Assembly (NCBI RefSeq): GCF_000178855.1
Contig: NZ_ADVG01000002.1
Span: 1,922,001 to 1,986,000 of the forward strand
Reading direction: 5' to 3'
DNA from: Ktedonobacter racemifer DSM 44963
GTDB lineage: Bacteria > Chloroflexota > Ktedonobacteria > Ktedonobacterales > Ktedonobacteraceae
Length of the DNA stretch: 64,000 nt
Shown here piece after piece: positions 9,603-17,624 of the stretch; within the stretch, counting starts at the first letter, position 1, and each line of letters starts with the position of its first letter. Position numbers and translations under genes: made by a program. The notes under the pieces are model-generated. The model was not told the origin of the DNA. It did not search any database and saw nothing but the letters and a program-made list of their open reading frames with translations.

Positions 9603-12277
9603 TAAACTTCTTCGACGAAGGTTTGGGAGTCGCTCAGGCCGGTTGAGTCGCGATCCTCTTCCGCGTCGAGCGGAAGCACGCTATCCTCGATCTGGACGGA
9701 CATCGAGGGTACCATGCGACTCTGTATGATAATGCCACGTAGCAGGGAAGAGGCCGCCTGTGCGAAGAGGGGGCGCAGGGCAGCCAGGCGCTCGCGTTGC
9801 TGTTGTAGTTCGGTCAATTGCGCTTGCGTGTGTGAGGCCACATTCCGCTCGTTCATCACACCATCCGTCATCAGCGGCACCACTTTATCCCAGGCCTCCT
9901 TCATGTCGGCCACCTGGCCAACTGCCGCCTGGACTTGCTGGAGCAGGTCAATGGTCTGGTTGAGCAGCATCAGGATATCGCCCTCTGCCAGCTCGATCCG
10001 GTTGAGAAGCGCATTCAAGGACATGCCACGTGACCAGGCGAAGGCCACGCCGTGAAACTCTGGCTGGATACTCGGTGAAAAGTTAATCCCGGCCCGCTCC
10101 TCGATGCCATGGACATGTTGCAGTACCTGGTAGAGATCGCGCCGCACGCGCGCGAGGCGCGACGCCAGGACATTCCGATTATGCAGGCGCTTATCGTTGC
10201 TGAAAGTGAACCAGCTACAGATCTCGGCGACCTCGTTGGGCGACATGCCATCGAAGACACCACGCATTATCATCTCGACCAGCATGATACCCGCGGGATG
10301 GAAGATGCCGCGCAGGAGGCGCCCCTTCAGCGTCAACTCATCGTTCTGGCCGATATGGCCAAGTGCCCGCAGGGCGAAGATAGTGCCATCCAGTTCGGCG
10401 GCGCCCGCCCGGCTGAGTGGGTAGGAGCCGATGCGCTGGCGACGCTTTTCTAGCGCCTCAAACGCGCCCTCAGAGGCCGCCCCTTTCTTATTGCCCGACT
10501 TGCGCGCCTTCTGATAGCGCTTCTCCAGGCGATGATACTCGTTCAGCTCCCAGATGAGGTAGCGCTGGTACTCGCGTAGGCTGGAGGCGCAGATGCGGCG
10601 CAGATGCTGTACATCTCCTGGCCGCCAGAGGTTGAGCACCGAGTTATAGCGAATGACAAAAGAGCTAGTGACGGGAAGCATCTCGCCCGTGATGCGCTGG
10701 AACGCATCCTCGAAAGGCTCCCAGGGTGAGTAGGGGATAACTGCCGAGCCGCGCACATCCATGCCGCGACGTCCAGCACGCCCGGTCAACTGACGGTATT
10801 CATTGGGCGTGAGCAGGCGCATCTCCTGGCCATCGAACTTGCTGAGGCTACCCACCACAACGGTACGCGCTGGCATGTTCACGCCCAGGGCCAGGGTATC
10901 GGTCGCGAAGACAGCGCGCAGGTGTCCCTGGGCAAAGAGCGTCTCCACCAGCACCTTCAGTCCCGGCAGCAGACCGGCATGATGGAAGGCGATTCCGCGC
11001 GGAAGCATGTTCGTCAGGGAGAGTACCTGTTGCAGGTTGCGGTCCTCGGGTGGTAGACGATCAAGCCAGATTCCGATTTCTTCGCGGATAAAGGCCTCCT
11101 CCTCGGGGGTCGTAAAGCTATGCAGAGAGGCGCTCGTGGCGGCCTCTTCCACCACACGACGACCAGGCAAGAAGTAGAGACAGGGCAGCATATCGGCGTT
11201 GCGAAGCGCGGTCAATGTCTCACCTGGCTCGGGGGCCTTGAAGAACTGGCGCTGACGTGGCCGTACCGGGCGCTCTTCCGCCTCGCTGCCCTCTTCAGTA
11301 TTGGGAGCAGCATGCGCCGAAGCTGTAGAGGGAGCAGACGAGTGCTGCTGCGCGCGCGCGGTGCTTGATTTGCCACGGCGCTCGGCCCGGCGTCGCTGCT
11401 CGCGGTTGGGCACGCGACCCTTACGCCGATTCTCCTGCTTATCCCAAAACTCCTCGGTGACGGCCTCCTCGTCAACCTCGCCCTCTTCATCGTTATCATA
11501 CACGTAGATACGTCGGCGATTCATCATCTGCGCGATCTTGGCCTCGCCACCAACTCTGGGGAAACGATTGACGCGGTTACCCTCGGCATCCTGCACCAGG
11601 TGAATCTTATCGCCATAGTAATAATAGTGCTCCAGCGGGACCGCGCGCTGCTCGTGAAAGACCAGTGAGATGGGGCGATGCACACGACTGATCCAGCTTG
11701 CCAGGTCTTCAGCGTTGCTAACCGTGGCGGAGAGGCCCACCAGTTGCACATGTTTAGGTGAACAGATGATCGCCTCCTCCCAGACGGGGCCGCGATCAAA
11801 ATCACTCAAGTAATGCAGTTCGTCAAAGACCACAAAGCCGACATCACGCAGCTCGCTGGCATCAAGACGCTCGCCGTTGACGAAGCGCTCGCCTCCATCT
11901 TCCAGCAGCATATTGCGATAGACCTCGGTCGTCATAATCACAATTGAGGCATGACTATGCTCCACAATATCGCCAGTCACCAGGCCGACATTGTCATAGC
12001 CATATAGCTCGCGCATATCACGATACTTCTGGTTCGAGAGGGCCTTAAGAGGGGTCGTATAAATGATACGTTGCCCACGCTTTTGTGCTAACCAGACAGC
12101 GAACTCAGCAACCAGGGTCTTACCAGTTCCGGTAGGGGCGGCCACCATAACAGAGCGCCCATCCAGCAGATGACTCACAGACTCTAGCTGAAAATCATCG
12201 ATGGGAAAGGGATAGCGAGCAACAAAATCTTCGATTGCGGCCTGGTTCACACGCCCGGCCTCCACGTATTCGTCCAT
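9602..12277 (-). CDS. Ski2/Mtr4-like DEAD/DEAH-box RNA helicase
   Basis: An 891-residue superfamily 2 helicase. Motif I is PTGTGKT at 48-54, motif II is DELH at 152-155, motif III is SAT at 183-185, and motif VI is in QLTGRAGRRGMD. The C-terminal third contains a DSHCT-like region (NEVAEICSWFTFS). This matches the Ski2/Mtr4/HelY group, which unwinds structured RNA for processing or decay. Between the two RecA domains there is a charged low-complexity insert of about 80 residues (roughly 275-345) rich in Arg, Ser, Ala and Glu. The gene stands alone and ends in a perfect palindrome. Given the number of long hairpins near gene ends here, an RNA-structure helicase is a suggestive neighbour, but this is inference. 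Confidence 0.9.
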   Translation of the reverse strand: MDEYVEAGRVNQAAIEDFVARYPFPIDDFQLESVSHLLDGRSVMVAAPTGTGKTLVAEFAVWLAQKRGQRIIYTTPLKALSNQKYRDMRELYGYDNVGLVTGDIVEHSHASIVIMTTEVYRNMLLEDGGERFVNGERLDASELRDVGFVVFDELHYLSDFDRGPVWEEAIICSPKHVQLVGLSATVSNAEDLASWISRVHRPISLVFHEQRAVPLEHYYYYGDKIHLVQDAEGNRVNRFPRVGGEAKIAQMMNRRRIYVYDNDEEGEVDEEAVTEEFWDKQENRRKGRVPNREQRRRAERRGKSSTARAQQHSSAPSTASAHAAPNTEEGSEAEERPVRPRQRQFFKAPEPGETLTALRNADMLPCLYFLPGRRVVEEAATSASLHSFTTPEEEAFIREEIGIWLDRLPPEDRNLQQVLSLTNMLPRGIAFHHAGLLPGLKVLVETLFAQGHLRAVFATDTLALGVNMPARTVVVGSLSKFDGQEMRLLTPNEYRQLTGRAGRRGMDVRGSAVIPYSPWEPFEDAFQRITGEMLPVTSSFVIRYNSVLNLWRPGDVQHLRRICASSLREYQRYLIWELNEYHRLEKRYQKARKSGNKKGAASEGAFEALEKRRQRIGSYPLSRAGAAELDGTIFALRALGHIGQNDELTLKGRLLRGIFHPAGIMLVEMIMRGVFDGMSPNEVAEICSWFTFSNDKRLHNRNVLASRLARVRRDLYQVLQHVHGIEERAGINFSPSIQPEFHGVAFAWSRGMSLNALLNRIELAEGDILMLLNQTIDLLQQVQAAVGQVADMKEAWDKVVPLMTDGVMNERNVASHTQAQLTELQQQRERLAALRPLFAQAASSLLRGIIIQSRMVPSMSVQIEDSVLPLDAEEDRDSTGLSDSQTFVEEV

Positions 12278-12368
12278 GCGCCTTTTTCTTTACAGTTTCA
12301 AACGTTCGCAATATTGGTCTCCATTGTAACATGCAGTGGGGGTCTGAACAAGCAGGACGATTGCCGAG

Positions 12369-12418
12369 ACAAGCTGGGTGCTTGTCCCGCACACATGCAG
12401 GACAAACACCCAGCTTGT
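12369..12418. repeat. Inverted repeat, 19-bp stem
   Basis: Arms of 19 bases (ACAAGCTGGGTGCTTGTCC and its reverse complement with one mismatch) enclose 12 bases. It lies in the 335-base gap upstream of the helicase and before the 46-codon gene. I see nothing else definite in that gap. Confidence 0.65.
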
Positions 12419-12612
12419 ACGAAATACAATTTCTTTCATAGATAGCTATGGGCTCCTGGTGGGCATGCTCGCCGTATTGTATGCTATATTGTATATAGGT
12501 AGGATAGGTAGGAGGTTTCTAACCAGGTGGCTGATGGTTTCAATGCAGGGAGAGTATGGAGAGTATTCTTTAGATAGCAGAAGATAGCAGATAAGCGTAC
12601 AGGAGGTACCGC

Positions 12613-12753
12613 ATGGAGAAGCCTGAGAAGAAAGGTCCAGTAGGGAAAACCCTGGCTGTAGTCTATGGCGCGGTCGCAGCCTTCACAGCCATCTCAATCA
12701 TCGTCCCCATCTGGATGGAGAAACTAGAGCAGCGCGCTAGTCGCAAGAGGTAG
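12613..12753 (+). CDS. 46-residue single-span membrane peptide
   Basis: The ATG at 12613 follows an ideal AGGAGG (12601-12606), and the frame runs 46 codons to TAG at 12751. The peptide is a basic N-terminus (MEKPEKKGPVGK), one hydrophobic helix at about 13-34 (LAVVYGAVAAFTAISIIVP), and a charged tail ending RASRKR. This is the layout of a small inner-membrane protein. The stop codon is followed without a gap by a perfect 32-bp palindrome, which supports a real transcription unit. The function is unknown and I recognise no family. Confidence 0.7.
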   Translation: MEKPEKKGPVGKTLAVVYGAVAAFTAISIIVPIWMEKLEQRASRKR

Positions 12754-12821
12754 ATAAGTAGGGTGTGATGTGGTAACTGCCGGGCTGAAGCCCGGCAGTT
12801 ACCACATCACACCCTACTTAT
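12754..12821. terminator. Perfect 32-bp palindrome directly after a stop codon
   Basis: The arms 12754-12785 and 12790-12821 are exact reverse complements with the loop TGAA. The stem begins on the base after the TAG of the 46-codon gene. There is no U-tract after it, so it is not a textbook intrinsic terminator. Confidence 0.88.
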
Positions 12822-12899
12822 TCCATAACCCAAAGGTGGGGTGGGATTGAATCTTGGAGCTTGTGTGTTTATACTATAGGAAGATAATTAAGCGAAATA

Positions 12900-13148
12900 T
12901 GTGCCAGCGTTGATAAAGAAGAGTAACCTGCGCGAGATACCAGCGAGCCGACGGAGGGTGCGAGGTCGGCAATCTACAGCAGGTGAAGGGCGCTTTGGAG
13001 CTGGCTTTCATAAAGAGTGGCTTCACTGTTTTGTGGTGAAGAAGCAGGGTGGAACCGCGCATGTCGCCAGAGCGTTGTAGTGGCCCCAGGCCTACGCTGG
13101 CAACATTCGTCCCTGGGCGGAGAGAAGACGCCTGGGGATTTTTTTATG
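12900..13148 (+). promoter_or_regulatory. Glycine T-box leader controlling glyQS
   Basis: The conserved T-box AGCAGGGTGGAACCGCG lies at 13043-13059. Upstream, an AGTA loop-E-like motif and CCTGC/GCAGG pairing mark Stem I. The 3' side of the specifier loop reads GAAGGGC, so the specifier would be GGG or GGC, both glycine codons. A terminator follows: CCCTGGGCG (13111-13119) pairs with CGCCTGGGG (13129-13137) using two G-U pairs, and then a run of T follows. Known T-box mechanism: uncharged tRNA-Gly stabilises the antiterminator and allows transcription of the glycyl-tRNA synthetase gene, which begins at 13165. Confidence 0.9.
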
Positions 13149-13164
13149 TGGAGGTTTACCACTC

Positions 13165-14535
13165 ATGACACAAATCGAAGAGATGCAAGAAGAGATTCAG
13201 GGAACCCCCCTGGTTCCCATCGACAAGATCGTCTCCCTGAGCAAACGGCGCGGGTTTGTCTATCCCAACTCCGAGATCTATGGCGGCGTCGCGGGCTTCT
13301 ATGACTTTGGCCCCCTCGGCGTCGAGCTACGCAACAATATCCGCCGCTTCTGGTGGTGGTCCATGGTGCAGATGCACGACAACGTCGTGGGTATCGAGGG
13401 CGCGAACATCACCCATCCACGCGTCTGGGAGGCCAGTGGACATGTCGAGAACTTCGTCGATATCCTGGTCGATTGTAAGAAGTGTAAGCGCCGCTTCCGC
13501 ATCGACCACCTGGACCCCAAAAATGTTGAGCAGAACAAGTGCCCGGCCTGTGGCGGCGAATTCACCGAGCCGCGCCGCTTTAACCTGCTTATGGAGACCT
13601 ACCTGGGTGTGGTTGAGGGCGACCGCATGAAGACCTACCTGCGCGGTGAGGCCTGCCAGAACATCTACTTGGACTATGATAACGTTGTGAAGTCCTCACG
13701 TGTACAGATCCCCTTCGGTATCTGTCAGATTGGTAAGGCCTTTCGCAACGAGGTCACGCCGGGCAACTTCCTCTTCCGCCAGCGCGAGTTCGAGCAGTGG
13801 GACCTGCAATTCTTCGTGCATCCCAGCGAGATGGACAAGTGGTTTGATTACTGGAAAGAGTATCGCTTCAAGTGGTACCAGACCATCATCAACCACAAGG
13901 ATCGCCTGCGCTTCCATGAGCATGGCAAGGACGAGCTGGCACACTACGCAAAGAAGGCGTACGACATCGAGTACCGCACAATTCTGGGCTGGCAGGAGTG
14001 GGAAGGCATCCACTGGCGCCAGGACTGGGACCTCTCGCGCCATAGCCAGTATAGCGGCCAGGACCTGAGCTACACCGATCTCAACACCAAGGAACGTTAT
14101 ATTCCCTGGATCGTCGAGACCTCGGGCGGCGTGGATCGCACCTTCCTCAATCTGCTGCTCGACGCCTACGAGGAGCAGCCAGATCCCATGGGCAAGGGCA
14201 ATGATCGCACAGTGCTGCACCTGCACCCCTGGCTGGCCCCGGTCAAGTGCGCGGTTCTTCCTTTGCAGAAAAATAAGGAAGAGCTGGTCGGCGTTGCCAA
14301 GGATATCCATAAGAACCTGCAACGCTTCATGGTCACCCAGTACGACGATATCCAGAATATCGGGCGTCGCTATCGCCGCCAGGATGAGATTGGTACGCCC
14401 TACTGCGTCACTATCGACTTCCAGACCCTGGACGACCAGACCGTCACACTGCGCGAGCGCGACAGCATGGAGCAGATCCGTATTCCGATCTCCGAGCTGA
14501 CCATGTACCTCCTCGACCGCGTCACCTGGAAATAG
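13165..14535 (+). CDS. glyQS: Glycyl-tRNA synthetase, single-chain class II type
   Basis: 456 residues, the usual length for the dimeric alpha2 GlyRS. The protein opens with the class II motif-1 region (RRGFVYPNSEIYGGVAGFYD). A zinc-ribbon-like pair of Cys motifs (CKKCKRRF and CPACGGEF) lies at about 106-130. It ends with an anticodon-binding domain (LAPVKCAVLPLQKNKEEL onward). It charges tRNA-Gly with glycine. GGAGG lies 11 bases before the ATG. The T-box leader upstream fits the enzyme. A perfect 31-bp palindrome follows three bases after the stop. Confidence 0.96.
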   Translation: MTQIEEMQEEIQGTPLVPIDKIVSLSKRRGFVYPNSEIYGGVAGFYDFGPLGVELRNNIRRFWWWSMVQMHDNVVGIEGANITHPRVWEASGHVENFVDILVDCKKCKRRFRIDHLDPKNVEQNKCPACGGEFTEPRRFNLLMETYLGVVEGDRMKTYLRGEACQNIYLDYDNVVKSSRVQIPFGICQIGKAFRNEVTPGNFLFRQREFEQWDLQFFVHPSEMDKWFDYWKEYRFKWYQTIINHKDRLRFHEHGKDELAHYAKKAYDIEYRTILGWQEWEGIHWRQDWDLSRHSQYSGQDLSYTDLNTKERYIPWIVETSGGVDRTFLNLLLDAYEEQPDPMGKGNDRTVLHLHPWLAPVKCAVLPLQKNKEELVGVAKDIHKNLQRFMVTQYDDIQNIGRRYRRQDEIGTPYCVTIDFQTLDDQTVTLRERDSMEQIRIPISELTMYLLDRVTWK

Positions 14536-14538
14536 AAA

Positions 14539-14613
14539 ATACTAAAAAAAGGAGGAGTGAGGCTCTGTGCAACCGATGGCTACACAGAGCCTCACTCCTC
14601 CTTTTTTTAGTAT
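14539..14613. terminator. Perfect 31-bp palindrome after glyQS
   Basis: The arms 14539-14569 and 14583-14613 are exact reverse complements with a 13-base loop. The stem contains GGAGGAGTGAGGCTCTGTG and, on the 3' side, seven T residues. It can therefore act as an intrinsic terminator for glyQS, and possibly in both directions. Confidence 0.88.
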
Positions 14614-14724
14614 CGATAAACTTATAAATTGCTCCATTCGGGCGAAGATAAAGAGTGAGCGTAGCTTTGGTAGGGGTTACTTCGTTTTAATTGATATATG
14701 CCATGAGACTCATATTACGAAGAT

Positions 14725-14783
14725 CTTATTCCGAAACCCTACGTCACTTGCGTGCCTAGCGCTTCGCGCTCAGGGTTTTCGGA
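14725..14783 (+). repeat. 58-bp stem-loop repeat, family A, copy 2
   Basis: It begins CTTATTCCGAAACCC and ends CAGGGTTTTCGGA. The internal AGCGCTTCGCGCT hairpin is the same as in copies 1 and 3. It lies about 40 bases upstream of the EEP-family gene, within its likely leader. Confidence 0.85.
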
Positions 14784-14824
14784 TATGAAGTAAGAAGATG
14801 AAGAAAGCTAGAGATAGATAAGAT

Positions 14825-15847
14825 ATGACTCGTATTGTTTCGTTTAATATCCTGGCTGGCGGCTATAATGTGCGTGAGCAGGGCAGCAAGCGCACGCGAG
14901 AAATTTGTAGTATCCTGCAATCTGTTAAGCCAGATATTGTTGGCGTGGTAGAGGCGACGCATCCGCAAATCCAGGAGCAGCCACGCGTCATTGATGAAAT
15001 TGCCAGAGAGATGGGGATGCAGCTGGTTATGGGCGGAGAACCAGCCTATTCTGGCGACTACCAGCTTGCCCTCCTGACACGCCTGCCCATCCTTGAGACA
15101 AAAATCCACCCACGCCCAGGGATTTTGAATAAGCCCCTGCTGGAGGTCAGCGTTGAGGAAGAGAGTGGGGAGCGCCTGACGGTCTTTGTGACGCACCTAT
15201 GGGCCTCGTTCTTCAAGGGCCGGGGAGGTGGCGCGCTCAGGAAGCGCGAGGTGCGCGAGATCCTGCACATCCTGGCCCCCATCCAAGAGGAGGGCAGATC
15301 CCATATCTTGATGGGTGACTTCAACTCCCTGGCACCCGGCGACACCTTTCAGGCTAGCGAACTGCTCCGCGCCCTGGTCTCCTTAGAACAGGAGAAACGA
15401 AGCAAACACAAGTTCAAGAACTACGCGGACGGTGTACCCACGCTAAACTATGTTGTGCCACCGCCCCTCCGCTTCCTGATCCCCGTGCTGCGTATTATTC
15501 CACGCAGCCAGGTGCTAAGCGGGCTGTTTAACCTGGCGGCCTCGCTCTACGCACCACGCGCGAGTATCGGCCTCCTGCTGAAAGCGGGCTATGTCGATTG
15601 TTTCCGCAAGAGGGCCCCGCGCGATCCCGGCTTTACCTGCCCGGCCATAGCGCCGGCCGGGCGCATTGACTACATCTTCGCCACCCCTGAACTGGCACAG
15701 CGCTTAGAGCAATGTCAGCCCATCCTGATGGGCAATGGCGTCCTTGGTAGCGCAGCCAGCGACCACCTGGCGATGACGGCAAGCTTTATCAGCCAGCCAA
15801 GTAAGACCACCACCCAGCCAACCACCGAAGAATCAATAGTAGGTTAG
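14825..15847 (+). CDS. Endonuclease/exonuclease/phosphatase (EEP) family protein
   Basis: 340 residues with the EEP signatures in order: RIVSFNILAGG at the N-terminus (metal-binding Asn), GVVEAT (Glu), VFVTHLW, ILMGDFNSLAPGD at about 160-172 (catalytic Asp/Asn), GRIDYIFA at about 280, and the final ASDHLAM (Asp-His). This superfamily cleaves phosphodiester or phosphomonoester bonds in nucleic acids, phospholipids or inositol phosphates; the substrate here cannot be assigned. There is no signal peptide, so it is probably cytoplasmic. The last codons and the stop lie inside the left arm of a 34-bp palindrome. Confidence 0.85.
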   Translation: MTRIVSFNILAGGYNVREQGSKRTREICSILQSVKPDIVGVVEATHPQIQEQPRVIDEIAREMGMQLVMGGEPAYSGDYQLALLTRLPILETKIHPRPGILNKPLLEVSVEEESGERLTVFVTHLWASFFKGRGGGALRKREVREILHILAPIQEEGRSHILMGDFNSLAPGDTFQASELLRALVSLEQEKRSKHKFKNYADGVPTLNYVVPPPLRFLIPVLRIIPRSQVLSGLFNLAASLYAPRASIGLLLKAGYVDCFRKRAPRDPGFTCPAIAPAGRIDYIFATPELAQRLEQCQPILMGNGVLGSAASDHLAMTASFISQPSKTTTQPTTEESIVG

Positions 15848-15910
15848 ATAAATATAAAAAGTGAGGCTGAGCATAATGCTCAGCCTCACTTTTTATATTT
15901 ATCTAACCTA
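15840..15910. terminator. Perfect 34-bp palindrome that contains a stop codon
   Basis: The arms 15840-15873 and 15877-15910 are exact reverse complements with the loop TAA. The stop codon of the EEP gene (15845-15847) is inside the left arm. The 3' arm contains CTTTTTATATTT, so termination is possible. Confidence 0.88.
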
Positions 15911-15914
15911 CGCT

Positions 15915-16025
15915 ATGTGCAAATTTTTCCTGCCGCCTGCGGTGGCGAAGGGGATAGAATTTGGGGACACCCCAAACCCCGCCAGGGGCGCTGCCCCTGG
16001 ACCTCGTCCGCGCAAGCATGCACAT
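15915..16025. repeat. GC-rich multi-hairpin repeat, family B, copy 1
   Basis: The outer arms are TGTGC and GCACA. Inside lie three hairpins in series: GCCGCCTGCGGTGGC, TTGGGGACACCCCAA, and GGGGCGCTGCCCC. The same order recurs at 19617-19731, with related copies at 56908 and 61990. It lies between the convergent EEP and dnaJ gene ends. Confidence 0.8.
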
Positions 16026-16038
16026 TGCGTTATCTAGT

Positions 16039-17181
16039 CTATTGGAAGACGTCTTTGGTTTTCTCGAAGAGGTCGCGGAAGATGTTCTTGCCGTTCTGCT
16101 CGTTCTGCTCGCGCTCGATGCGGGCAAACTCTTCCAACAGGGTTTTCTGCTCGGGCGTCAGGTTGGTTGGCGTCACGACCTTGACGATGACATGCTCGTC
16201 GCCACGGGCGCTGCTGTGGACCACGGGAATGCCCATGCCCTTGAGGCGGAAGGAGCGATTGCTCTGCGTGCCGGCGGGAATCTTGAGCATGGTGGTCTTG
16301 CTATCGACGGTGGGAACCTCGACCTCGTCGCCAAGCGCGGCCTGTGTGAAGCTAATGGGCAGTTCATAGAGCACGTCGTTGCCCTGGCGCTTGAAGAAGG
16401 GGTGTGGCTTGACAGTCAGGACGACATACAGGTTACCAGGCGTCCCTCCACGGGAGCTAACCTCGCCCTCGCCCGTCACACGTACGTTGATGCCGTCATC
16501 GACGCCAGCGGGAATGTTGACCACGACGCGGCGGTTATTGCGCACACGGCCCTGGCCACGGCACTTCTCACAGGGAGTCGTAATGACACGGCCTTCGCCA
16601 CGACAGCGCTCACACATCATGACATTAACAAACTGGCCAAAGATCGACTGCTGCACGCGGCGGATCTCGCCCGTCCCCTGACAGGCGGAACAGCGCGAGG
16701 TAGAGGTGCCAGGCTGGGCGCCGTTACCGTGACAGTTGCCACAGGTCTCCCAACGGGGCAGCTCGATTTCTTTCTGACAGCCAAATACAGCCTCTTCAAA
16801 GGTAATAGTTAATTCATAGCGGATGTCCGCGCCACGCTGCGTACCCGTACGGCGGGTTGTTCCCCCTGTAGACCCCGCGAAGAAGGTTTCGAAGAGATCA
16901 TTAATGCTACCGAAGCCTTCAAATCCATTGAATCCGGCACCTGCGGCATTGGCACCAACGCCAGCATGGCCGTAACGATCATAGGCGGCACGCTTCTGTG
17001 AATCGCTCAAGACCTCATAGGCCTCGTTGATCTCGATAAAACGGGCTTCCGCTCCCTGCTCTTTATTAGCGTCGGGGTGATACTGTTTAGCAAGGCGGCG
17101 GAAGGCTTTTTTGACCTCATCATCCGTCGCTGTGCGGGCCACCCCTAGTACTTCATAATAATCTCGTTTATTTGCGGCCAT
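16039..17181 (-). CDS. dnaJ: Chaperone protein DnaJ (Hsp40)
   Basis: 380 residues with the full class I layout. The J domain is at 5-70 with HPD in QYHPDANKE. A Gly/Phe-rich stretch (GAGFNGFEGFGS) covers about 78-95. Four CxxCxGxG zinc motifs follow (CGNCHGNG, CSACQGTG, CERCRGEG, CEKCRGQG) at about 140-215, and then the C-terminal substrate-binding domain. It stimulates DnaK's ATPase and hands it unfolded clients. It lies 443 bases downstream of dnaK on the same strand, with a hairpin terminator and an imperfect palindrome between them, so it may have its own promoter. Confidence 0.97.
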   Translation of the reverse strand: MAANKRDYYEVLGVARTATDDEVKKAFRRLAKQYHPDANKEQGAEARFIEINEAYEVLSDSQKRAAYDRYGHAGVGANAAGAGFNGFEGFGSINDLFETFFAGSTGGTTRRTGTQRGADIRYELTITFEEAVFGCQKEIELPRWETCGNCHGNGAQPGTSTSRCSACQGTGEIRRVQQSIFGQFVNVMMCERCRGEGRVITTPCEKCRGQGRVRNNRRVVVNIPAGVDDGINVRVTGEGEVSSRGGTPGNLYVVLTVKPHPFFKRQGNDVLYELPISFTQAALGDEVEVPTVDSKTTMLKIPAGTQSNRSFRLKGMGIPVVHSSARGDEHVIVKVVTPTNLTPEQKTLLEEFARIEREQNEQNGKNIFRDLFEKTKDVFQ

Positions 17182-17389
17182 CTACCGGTCCTTTATCGTC
17201 AGAAACAGGGCGCGTTCTTTTCCGCGCTACTGGGTAACGTCTATCAATCGAAGAAAGGCAAGTTAAGAAGAAATTGTATCAATTAACAAGCTTACACCAT
17301 AGCCAGGAGATACGCAATGCTTGTAGTACCGGACAGGGTTTAAAAAAGGAATCCCTTTTCCTGCTTCTCGGCTCGCAAGCTCGCCTGTG

Positions 17390-17451
17390 GGTAGGAGGGA
17401 TGGGCGTGTGGGGCGGACATTTGCCCGCCGCAGACGCCCATCCCTCCTACC
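17390..17451. repeat. Imperfect palindrome between dnaK and dnaJ
   Basis: GGTAGGAGGGATGGGCGT pairs exactly with ACGCCCATCCCTCCTACC. An inner GGGCGG/CCGCC-type stem sits in the loop. The rest of the 443-base gap holds no gene that I can support. Confidence 0.7.
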
Positions 17452-17586
17452 TCTGAGCGTCTGCGGTGCTGGCTGCTCACACGTTTGTTACATCTCATTA
17501 TATGTATCGGTTAATGGGAAAGAAACTCAATGCAATTCCTAAGTTTGTAGCTTTGTGTGGGATGTGGTGGGCTAGAAGGAAAAAGG

Positions 17587-17617
17587 GCAAGGGTACTACA
17601 CGTGGTAGTACCCTTGC
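17587..17617 (-). terminator. dnaK terminator hairpin
   Basis: A perfect 13-bp stem (GCAAGGGTACTAC and its complement) with loop ACGTG lies about eight bases past the dnaK stop on the minus strand. A-rich bases on the left give a U-rich tail in the transcript. Confidence 0.75.
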
Positions 17618-17624
17618 ACCATTA

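Noticed and set aside
12378..12587. 69-codon plus-strand frame with a hydrophobic segment
   Set aside because: It starts inside an inverted repeat, lacks a ribosome site and overlaps the leader of the better-supported 46-codon gene.
13696..14322. 208-codon frame opposite glyQS
   Set aside because: It is antisense to a universally conserved enzyme and has no family features.
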